Source: Microcaldota archaeon
GTDB lineage: Archaea > Micrarchaeota > Micrarchaeia > Norongarragalinales > Norongarragalinaceae
Direction: 5' to 3'
DNA: 12,771 nucleotides
NCBI GenBank assembly: GCA_016214445.1
Contig: JACROM010000110.1
Span: forward strand, 1 to 12,771
Numbering within the stretch: the stretch's first letter is position 1; each line of letters opens with the position of its first letter. The translations under genes and the position numbers were made by a program. Positions 1 to 4,962 of the stretch are shown here, one piece after another. The notes below the pieces were generated by a model. The model saw only the letters and a program-made list of their open reading frames with translations, was not told where the DNA came from and did no database searches.

Positions 1-1
1 A

Positions 2-364
2 AAATACTCGACAATCCAAGAAGCCAAAAAAGCCTACGACAAACGACTTAGCGAAGAAACGAACAGGGCGAGAACTATTCAATTACGAGAAATGAAACTG
101 CCTTATTTGGAAGGTACGCCCATTGATGACGCGATAGCGCGTCTCGAACCAATAATAAAGCGCATCGGCGCAAACTTCAACAAAAGCGCATTGGGACGCG
201 AGGACGCCGAACAGATCGCTAGACTTGAAGCACTTCAATTGCTTAACGCTGGCGAACGCGATGCAGAAACCATCGTAAACGCAGTTATAACAAAGGTGAC
301 AAAGGAAGCGGCAAGTTATGCCGCGTTCAGAAAAATTACTATACCACTACCAGAAGAAAGATAA
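2..364 (+). CDS. C-terminal part of an unrecognised protein, cut by the left edge
   Basis: The frame is open from base 2 to a TAA at 362-364, so the gene starts outside the window; the ATG at 92 is probably internal. The visible 120 residues are helical and charged. One stretch (LEPIIKRIGANFNKSAL, then GREDAEQIARLEALQLL, ending KITIPLPEER) has the look of sigma-70 region 2: a helix, an acidic D-x-x-Q segment, then a basic-to-proline end. That resemblance is by eye only and I would not name the protein from it. A 114-base gap with a strong hairpin separates it from the next gene on the same strand. Confidence 0.6.
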   Translation, partial: KYSTIQEAKKAYDKRLSEETNRARTIQLREMKLPYLEGTPIDDAIARLEPIIKRIGANFNKSALGREDAEQIARLEALQLLNAGERDAETIVNAVITKVTKEAASYAAFRKITIPLPEER

Positions 365-380
365 ACCGAATTCTCACGCG

Positions 381-403
381 CCTAGGGGGTGGAACCCCCT
401 TGG
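381..403. repeat. GC-rich hairpin after the first gene
   Basis: AGGGGGT (384-390), loop GGA, ACCCCCT (394-400) form a perfect 7-bp stem, extended by CC/GG across one T/T mismatch. It lies 19 bases after the TAA of the upstream gene and about 45 bases before the next gene's TATA element. It could be a transcript-end structure or a dispersed palindrome; no T-run follows it. A similar G5...C5 hairpin occurs at 8692-8712. Confidence 0.55.
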
Positions 404-446
404 GGCGACCGGGCACATAAAGTCGTCGAGACGCGAAATGTAGAAA

Positions 447-456
447 GAATTAAAAC
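447..456 (+). promoter_or_regulatory. TATA element for the gene at 479
   Basis: GAATTAAAAC is centred about 27 bases before the ATG at 479. That is the archaeal distance from TATA box to transcription start, so the transcript should begin at or next to the start codon (leaderless). This spacing is why 479 is preferred over the in-frame GTG at 389. Confidence 0.5.
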
Positions 457-478
457 AAGAGCAAAACTACTCTTCACG

Positions 479-1108
479 ATGGACAACCTATTCGAGCAGG
501 CAAGGAAGCACGTCGCAGAAAGACTGATAGAAGCGCGAAGGGAACGCGAGACTTACAGTTGGCCCCTCCGCTTGGGCGAAGTTTTCAAGCTGATACTGCA
601 CCGGCTCGCTCTTTCCCCGACCGCAATAGACGATGAATCGCTCATTCTCAGGCATCTTATTGGAACAAAGGAGAAAAGCGTTTTCGAGAGATACGCTGAC
701 ACTCTTGAAAAAGAAAAGGAAACTCTTGGACGCAAAAAGATTTTGGAAGAAAACGCCGACCTTTTGGAAGAAAAAGGCGGGCAAACTGTCCATGGCGGGC
801 TGTTGTTCAATTCACTGCGCAATATAGAGAACCATTACCTTGAAGAAAAGGGAGACAAAAATAAAAACGAAAGGGAACTGGCAGTGCTCGAAAGGTTGCG
901 GAACGAAATAAGCGGGAAAAAAGGAAGAGAAAGAAACCGGCATGTTGCCGCGAGGGTCGCCGGCTGGATGGAGGCGAGCAACCGCATCCTTGACTCTCTG
1001 GAAAAGGAAAGGATGTTGACAAGAGAACAGGAAAAAGGAACTGATTACGAGTCGTGGATCAGAGTCAACGGCGCAAACTCCATGAGGATGAAACTCCGGT
1101 TCCGCTGA
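479..1108 (+). CDS. Hypothetical helical charged protein
   Basis: I do not recognise this 209-residue protein. From the ATG at 479 (MDNLFEQARKHVAERLIEARR) it is rich in Glu, Lys and Arg, with long predicted helices and probable coiled coil at about residues 60-110 and 120-160. It has no signal peptide, membrane segment or cysteine motif. The frame extends upstream to a GTG at 389, but that extension runs through the hairpin at 381-403 and lacks a ribosome binding site. The TATA spacing supports a leaderless start at 479. Its A-rich codon use resembles the gene at the left edge and the kinase-like gene at 2064, and differs from the GC-richer presenilin gene between them. Confidence 0.6.
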   Translation: MDNLFEQARKHVAERLIEARRERETYSWPLRLGEVFKLILHRLALSPTAIDDESLILRHLIGTKEKSVFERYADTLEKEKETLGRKKILEENADLLEEKGGQTVHGGLLFNSLRNIENHYLEEKGDKNKNERELAVLERLRNEISGKKGRERNRHVAARVAGWMEASNRILDSLEKERMLTREQEKGTDYESWIRVNGANSMRMKLRFR

Positions 1109-1109
1109 A

Positions 1110-1118
1110 TTCTTAAAG
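1110..1118 (+). promoter_or_regulatory. TATA element for the presenilin-like gene
   Basis: TTCTTAAAG is centred about 28 bases before the ATG at 1142. It begins one base after the stop codon of the previous gene. No Shine-Dalgarno sequence precedes the ATG, so a leaderless transcript is inferred. Confidence 0.5.
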
Positions 1119-1141
1119 AAGCGGAAGCATTACATTAGCGC

Positions 1142-1933
1142 ATGTTTTCGCTTCGTTTGGTTGCAACCCAGCTTCTCGGCTCTTTCGCTCTTGCGCAGGT
1201 GCTCGGCCTGGCTGTTGGCGGGTTGTTCGCTTCCCGCGAGTTGGGCATAGTGGAGAACCCGTCCGACCCTTCCAACGCGCTGTATTTTTTCGGCGGAATA
1301 CTTTTAGTCACCGTACTGATGCTTTTGGTGCTCAAGTACTACAAGGGAAAACTTTTGTTCATAGCCATGGAGACCGTGCTGATATTCGTAACTTCCGACC
1401 TTTTCCTCTCGCTGTTCCTGCCCGGCATCTACGCAGCTGGAATTGCTTTCGCGTTGGTGGCGTTGAGGCACGTTTACCCGAAGGCCCGGCAGGCTTTGAT
1501 TCTTTCGGCGTCGGTGATAGTCGGCGCGCTTTTGGGAAGCTCGCTTGATTTCCTTCCAGTGCTGTTGTTCGTGGTGCTGCTTTCAAGCTACGATTTCGTC
1601 GCGGTGTTCATGACCAAGCACATGATTACCCTTGCCAAAGCGTTGGACAACCAGAAGAACAACTTCACCGTAGCGTTCAGGCACAAGAAGGACGTTGTCG
1701 AATTGGGAACCGGCGACTTCGTGGTGCCCATAGTGTTATGCGTTTCCGCTTCGCAGGCTTTCGGTATTGCTCCTGCCCTGTTTGCCGCTTTGGGCGCGAC
1801 AGCAGGGCTCGCGTCTCTCCTGTTTTTCATGGAGAAAAAGAAGGGCTACTATCCGGGCCTGCCGCCTGTTGTGTTCGGCGCGTTGCTCGCACTTGGCTTG
1901 TTCCTCGGAGCGAAGGCGGTTTTGGGCGCATAA
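1142..1933 (+). CDS. Presenilin-type intramembrane aspartyl protease
   Basis: A 263-residue polytopic membrane protein with about eight to nine hydrophobic segments. It has the three signatures of the presenilin/signal peptide peptidase (GxGD, family A22) proteases: YD with Asp151 in a membrane segment (LLSSYDFVAVF), GTGD with Asp192 (ELGTGDFVVPIV), and a PALP-like motif written PGLP at 238-241. The two Asp residues would form the catalytic pair that cuts peptides within the membrane. A lysine-rich hydrophilic loop (about 160-185) lies between the two catalytic segments, as in the family. Length fits archaeal presenilin homologues. The substrate cannot be inferred. It has its own TATA element and is followed 39 bases later by the start region of the kinase-like gene. 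Confidence 0.85.
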   Translation: MFSLRLVATQLLGSFALAQVLGLAVGGLFASRELGIVENPSDPSNALYFFGGILLVTVLMLLVLKYYKGKLLFIAMETVLIFVTSDLFLSLFLPGIYAAGIAFALVALRHVYPKARQALILSASVIVGALLGSSLDFLPVLLFVVLLSSYDFVAVFMTKHMITLAKALDNQKNNFTVAFRHKKDVVELGTGDFVVPIVLCVSASQAFGIAPALFAALGATAGLASLLFFMEKKKGYYPGLPPVVFGALLALGLFLGAKAVLGA

Positions 1934-1941
1934 AACACAAG

Positions 1942-1950
1942 CTATTAAAC
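1942..1950 (+). promoter_or_regulatory. TATA element upstream of the kinase-like gene
   Basis: CTATTAAAC is centred about 27 bases before the ATG at 1973. That places a leaderless start at 1973 rather than at the first start codon of the long open frame (TTG 2064). Confidence 0.5.
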
Positions 1951-1972
1951 GAAAGAGTAGGTATACGGAAGC

Positions 1973-2083
1973 ATGGAGCAAACAGAAAAACTTGTCGAAA
2001 TAGTCCCAGAAATGGCGAAAAGACTTCGAACGGGACATTTTACCGCAACTGACTGGACGCGGCTTGAAACAAGAGGAACTTGA
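1973..2083 (+). other. Probable out-of-frame N-terminus of the kinase-like gene
   Basis: The ATG at 1973 sits at leaderless distance from a TATA element but opens only 36 codons (MEQTEKLVEIVPEMAKRL...) before TGA at 2081. The adjacent frame is open from 2004 straight into the long kinase-like frame and encodes a plausible extension (SQKWRKDFERDILPQLTGRG) with no usable start codon of its own. Dropping one A from the AAAA run at 2018-2021 joins ATG 1973 to that frame. This suggests one gene with a +1 shift. The alternative is a separate short upstream ORF. Confidence 0.45.
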
Positions 2084-2966
2084 AGAAACAACTAGGCAAA
2101 TAAAACAAAGCTTGGAACGCATTCCGATTGAACCTGAGGACCCGATGCAAGGAATGCTTCAGTGGCTATACCTGACGGAAATCAAACGCAACAAGCTGAC
2201 GCCCGAACAAATACAAGTGCTCTGCAGGACAACTAACGCACTTCTGGATTCTATGCGCCCAAGAAGGGCGAAATTCGAGTTCTTCATCGACCACGGAATG
2301 AAAAAAAGCCCTTTCAAACAGGTAATAGCCGAACTTAAAACACCAGAGAAACTTGAGGAAATGACAAAAGTAGCAATTGAACACCTTAACAACCGCGGCG
2401 GAAGGTACCTGATTAGTAAAATCGTAATGGAAAATTTCGGAAGGCTGCCGGAACTCTCAAAAATAAGGGACAAAAAAAGGCTGTTCATTAAAAACGCTGG
2501 AGACACCCTGGAACCACTCGGTGGAAGATTGATAGGAATACTCGCAAGGAAAATGCCGATAAAATCCTTTGAAGCATGGAAGAAAGCGCACGAAACAAAA
2601 GGACTGCTTACGGAAGAGATAATGAAAAGAAAGAATGGGGAATACCGAATGCATAAAATCGGAGAAGGAAACGCTGGAACGGCGGTCGTATTCACTGAAG
2701 ACTCTGGCGGGGAACGGCTGGACATATTCGTAGAAGAGAAGCCCCATTACGAGGGCGCGATAAGAAAACTGCAGGAAAGAGCCTTGAAGCGGCTAACTCA
2801 AATAAAGGTCGGCCACGGACACGCGCACGACGAGAATTTTATGGTCGAACTGACCAAAAAAGGCCCGAGGGTTCGCATAATAGATTTTGGAATGGCAGAA
2901 ATCACTACGCGCGAACACGCCGGAATACGGAACAAACACATTCCTGTGCCGCGAGGGTGTTTCTAA
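2064..2966 (+). CDS. Kinase-fold-like protein with altered catalytic motif
   Basis: This frame encodes 300 residues from TTG 2064. It probably begins further upstream at 1973 through a frameshift. The N-terminal two thirds are helical and not recognised. The C-terminal third carries what look like kinase elements: a glycine loop (KIGEGNAGTAVVF, about 198-210), a catalytic-loop-like GHGHAHDENFMV (about 250-261) and RVRIIDFGMAE (about 269-279), where IDFG matches the metal-binding DFG of kinases. The usual HGDLHxxN is replaced by HGHAHDEN, so the catalytic Asp position is His. Only about 70 residues separate the glycine loop from DFG, much shorter than in typical kinases. It may be a pseudokinase, or a minimal or degenerate member of a RIO/ABC1-like group. 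Function is unknown. Confidence 0.6.
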   Translation: MKQEELEETTRQIKQSLERIPIEPEDPMQGMLQWLYLTEIKRNKLTPEQIQVLCRTTNALLDSMRPRRAKFEFFIDHGMKKSPFKQVIAELKTPEKLEEMTKVAIEHLNNRGGRYLISKIVMENFGRLPELSKIRDKKRLFIKNAGDTLEPLGGRLIGILARKMPIKSFEAWKKAHETKGLLTEEIMKRKNGEYRMHKIGEGNAGTAVVFTEDSGGERLDIFVEEKPHYEGAIRKLQERALKRLTQIKVGHGHAHDENFMVELTKKGPRVRIIDFGMAEITTREHAGIRNKHIPVPRGCF

Positions 2967-3076
2967 GTTTTGCGCTCCTTAACAGCTCCCCGCGTCCGGT
3001 TATGCTTGTTTGGAAGTAAAAACAGTTTTGGGCATAAGCTGACAAGACCGCTTACAGTTTTGGCCGGAGTTTCGCG

Positions 3077-3589
3077 CTAATGAAGTTGGGGCAGCTTCGG
3101 TTCCAACTGCCTGCTCCGACTCTTGACAGTCAAACCAAAAAGCAACCCGGGTTTCCTGAATACGTCGCGGCCTATGATGCCTGCAAGCCATAGGCCCGCT
3201 ACTGTTTCAGGGTCTATAAGCGCATCATGTTTGACTTTTCGTTCATCTGCCAACTCATAGCGCAAATCAGTCAGGGCGTTATTCATCTGGTTAACATTTG
3301 CCTTCTGCGCTTCGCCAACCAGTTTCGGGGCGTTTACTTTCGCAAACTTTTTTACGCTCTGGAGGTAGCCGTTGCGCATGCCCTTGACAAGCAGGCGCAA
3401 AGCGTCGGACACGGTCTCATCGCGACCCTTCGTAAGTTTTTCGAAGTCAACGCGTTTTGTTAGCTGCGTCTGCCATGCAAGTTCACGGTCTGAAATGTGT
3501 TGCTCCGCTTCAACCCATAGGGATCTTAGGGTTTGTTTGGACTTAGCCATGCTCGCCGGTATATCTATCCGCGCTCCTAACAAAACCAT
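3077..3589 (-). CDS. Hypothetical protein divergent from the aIF2-beta operon
   Basis: An unrecognised protein of about 170 residues. The ATG at 3587-3589 is preferred because a Shine-Dalgarno-like AGGTGG lies five bases upstream. An in-frame GTG at 3598 overlaps that site. An internal ATG (MAKSKQTLRSLW...) about 13 residues in is the other candidate. The product is mostly helical and basic, with an Ala/Lys/Val-rich middle (LVKGMRNGYLQSVKKF) and a basic tail (LTVKSRSRQ...). It has no signal peptide or cysteines. It shares a short divergent promoter region with the initiation factor operon, which hints at co-regulation but not at function. Confidence 0.6.
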   Translation of the reverse strand: MVLLGARIDIPASMAKSKQTLRSLWVEAEQHISDRELAWQTQLTKRVDFEKLTKGRDETVSDALRLLVKGMRNGYLQSVKKFAKVNAPKLVGEAQKANVNQMNNALTDLRYELADERKVKHDALIDPETVAGLWLAGIIGRDVFRKPGLLFGLTVKSRSRQLEPKLPQLH

Positions 3590-3594
3590 GATTT

Positions 3595-3651
3595 CCACCT
3601 GTTTAATAAAGGATTATCCGAATTATTATATTAATTATAGCTAAGGTGGAG
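3595..3651. promoter_or_regulatory. Compact divergent promoter with two ribosome binding sites
   Basis: Facing outward, CCACCT (3595-3600, read AGGTGG on minus) and AGGTGG (3644-3649) are ribosome binding sites for the minus- and plus-strand genes. Between them lie two TATA-like elements: TTTAATAAA (3602-3610), placed to serve the plus strand, and an AT-only block at 3621-3638 (TTATATTAATTATA), placed to serve the minus strand. The two promoters therefore overlap. Confidence 0.5.
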
Positions 3652-4056
3652 TTTTTGGAATATAACCAATTATTGGACAACTTGTACGAGAAGCTGCCGA
3701 AGAAGACATCGAGCGGCGAGCGGTTCGAAAAACCCATAGCCGACACTTTCTTCCAGGGCACCAAGACCATAATCAGGAACTTCGATGAAATCTGCCGGAC
3801 CATCCGTAGAAAACCAGAAGAGTTCGCGAAGTACCTTTTCAAGGAGCTCGCCACCCCAGGAAGCATTGAAGGAGCAAGGTTAACCCTCCAGACGAAGGTT
3901 TACCCGAAGCTCCTGAACGAGAAGATTTCCAACTACGTCGACCAAAGCGTCATATGCAACGAGTGCGGCAAGCCGGACACGCACGTGGAGTACGGCCAGC
4001 CCGTAAACACGCTCATATGCGAAGCTTGCGGCGCGAGGAGACCGATCAGGCTATGA
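3646..4056 (+). CDS. eif2b: Translation initiation factor aIF2 subunit beta
   Basis: Beta subunit of the heterotrimeric factor that brings initiator Met-tRNA to the ribosome. At 136 residues it has the normal archaeal length. The N-terminal helix (NQLLDNLYEKLPK) binds the gamma subunit in this family. The central alpha-beta domain includes the conserved KTIIRNFDEICRTIRR and FAKYLFKELATPGS stretches. The C-terminal zinc ribbon has Cys104, Cys107, Cys125 and Cys128 (CNEC...CEAC), ending ARRPIRL. The start could be GTG 3646 or TTG 3655. The second places the AGGTGG at 3644-3649 upstream as a ribosome binding site and gives an N-terminus (MEYNQLL) typical of the family. The last bases are duplicated 146 bp downstream, and the TGA overlaps the next ATG. 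Confidence 0.95.
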   Translation: MEFLEYNQLLDNLYEKLPKKTSSGERFEKPIADTFFQGTKTIIRNFDEICRTIRRKPEEFAKYLFKELATPGSIEGARLTLQTKVYPKLLNEKISNYVDQSVICNECGKPDTHVEYGQPVNTLICEACGARRPIRL

Positions 4057-4204
4057 GCAAACCCAATTTTGGCCGTTCTGCCAAAATTCCGTTTACGGAA
4101 AAAGACAGACGCGCGAATCAAGTAAAACCCAAACGCTTCGCGTTTCCGTTTACGGAAAAAAATAGCCGTGCAAACCAGCAAAGGAGACCGATCAGATTAT
4201 GAGC
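4036..4204 (+). repeat. Hairpin-rich insertion flanked by a 23-bp direct repeat
   Basis: The same 23 bp, AGGAGACCGATCAG + 2 bases + TATGAGC, occurs at 4036-4058 and 4182-4204 (21/23 identical, GC versus AT at the variable pair). Copy 1 is the end of aIF2-beta. Copy 2 is the ribosome binding site and start of aIF1A. The intervening DNA holds four hairpins: AATTTTGGC/GCCAAAATT (4065-4088), TTCCGT/ACGGAA (4087-4100), AAACGC/GCGTTT (4131-4145) and TTTCCGT/ACGGAAA (4143-4158). A 17-bp exact repeat, TTCCGTTTACGGAAAAA, starts at 4087 and again at 4144, 57 bp (19 codons) apart. Removing one 146-bp unit restores an ATGA overlap between aIF2-beta and aIF1A. Confidence 0.8.
4053..4202 (+). CDS. Small ORF created by the insertion between aIF2-beta and aIF1A
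   Basis: The 49-residue frame starts at an ATG overlapping the aIF2-beta stop (ATGA, 4053-4056) and ends at a TGA overlapping the aIF1A ATG (4199-4202). Its start region is the first copy of the duplicated ribosome binding site plus ATG, so it could be translated by the same coupling that once served aIF1A. The product is basic and probably unstructured. It contains two approximate 19-residue repeats, IPFTEKDRRANQ... and FPFTEKNSRANQ..., and ends in RRPIRL, the same tail as aIF2-beta because the tail bases were duplicated. Whether it is expressed or merely tolerated is not known. I do not recognise the peptide. Confidence 0.5.
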   Translation: MSKPNFGRSAKIPFTEKDRRANQVKPKRFAFPFTEKNSRANQQRRPIRL

Positions 4205-4498
4205 GCATACCATCAACCAGAAGGTCCCATAAGAACCAGGATGCCGAGGCCCGGTGAAATCATGGGAATAGTCACGCAGCTGCACGGCGGAGCGAGGATG
4301 ATGGTGCACTGCGAGGACGGAAAAGATAGGATGTGCCGCGTTCCCGGCAAAATCAGGCGTTTCATCTGGGTCCGCGAAGGCGATTACGTCCTCATAGTCC
4401 CGTGGAGCGTAGAAGGCGACGAAAAGGCGGACATAGCTTACAGGTACACCAAGGTCCAGTCCGACCAGCTGAAAAGGCAGGGAGTAATCAAGGGTTAA
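4199..4498 (+). CDS. eif1a: Translation initiation factor aIF1A
   Basis: A 99-residue OB-fold factor that binds the ribosomal A site during initiation. Family features: the basic N-terminal PRPGEIMGIVTQLHGGARMMV beginning the barrel, VHCEDGKDRMCRVPGKIRRFIWVREGD, then a strand YVLIVPWS and the C-terminal helix region EKADIAYRYTK, ending soon after. Length is normal for archaea. The ATG at 4199 overlaps the stop of the inserted 49-codon ORF, and GGAG at 4183-4186 lies 12 bases upstream. Its stop codon (4496-4498) overlaps by two bases the stop codon of the convergent minus-strand gene (4495-4497). Confidence 0.95.
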   Translation: MSAYHQPEGPIRTRMPRPGEIMGIVTQLHGGARMMVHCEDGKDRMCRVPGKIRRFIWVREGDYVLIVPWSVEGDEKADIAYRYTKVQSDQLKRQGVIKG

Positions 4499-4962
4499 CA
4501 GGCGGACAACTCTTTCTTCGCTCTTTCAACCCCTTCGTCAAAACCTTCCAGGTAGTTTTTCCAGTAGTCCGCGTCTTGCGAGTCGCCTGCTTTTTCAAAC
4601 GATGAAACAGCCGAAGTTATTTTTTCCCTTATCACTTCCGTCCGGTCCAGCAATATTCCGTAAGTCTCCGCGTTGGAACAATCGAATCCGCCCGCAGGGG
4701 ATACCCGCTTCATTTCCGAGAAAAGGGATTTCGCCTCGTTGATTTTCTTCTGCGCGCCAACAAGGAGTTTTGCCCGTTCGCCGGAAACTGAAACGTTTTC
4801 CTGCAGCTCGCCGGATTGCAAAGGTTGCGACAACCCAGCCGGTTCCGGAATCTTCGACTTCAAAACCCGAAACTGGGTTTCCTCGCCCTGTGCGGTTTGC
4901 ATGGAAAGGAAAACAACCGAAACGAGCGCCAGAACGAACAGCGCAACAAGCAGGAACCTCAT
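4495..4962 (-). CDS. Secreted or membrane-anchored partner protein
   Basis: A 155-residue protein with a clear N-terminal hydrophobic signal (MRFLLVALFVLALVSVVFLS), so it is probably exported or anchored by that segment. The rest is helical, with charged stretches (ERAKLLVGAQKKINEAKSLFSEMK and VERAKKELSAC) and two cysteines, one in FDCSNAE and one at the C-terminus, which could pair or attach to a partner. The ATG (4960-4962) overlaps the stop of the large upstream gene as ATGA, so the two are likely co-translated. The frame is open farther upstream, but that part lies inside the large gene and the signal peptide fixes the start. No family recognised. Confidence 0.75.
   Translation of the reverse strand: MRFLLVALFVLALVSVVFLSMQTAQGEETQFRVLKSKIPEPAGLSQPLQSGELQENVSVSGERAKLLVGAQKKINEAKSLFSEMKRVSPAGGFDCSNAETYGILLDRTEVIREKITSAVSSFEKAGDSQDADYWKNYLEGFDEGVERAKKELSAC

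Noticed and set aside
389..478. N-terminal extension of the hypothetical gene from GTG 389
   Set aside because: It would be encoded by the GC-rich hairpin and spacer, and the TATA spacing supports ATG 479.
3022..3063. Direct repeat ACAGTTTTGG at 3022 and 3054
   Set aside because: Only 10 bp, two copies, no third copy and no flanking structure; chance is a fair explanation.
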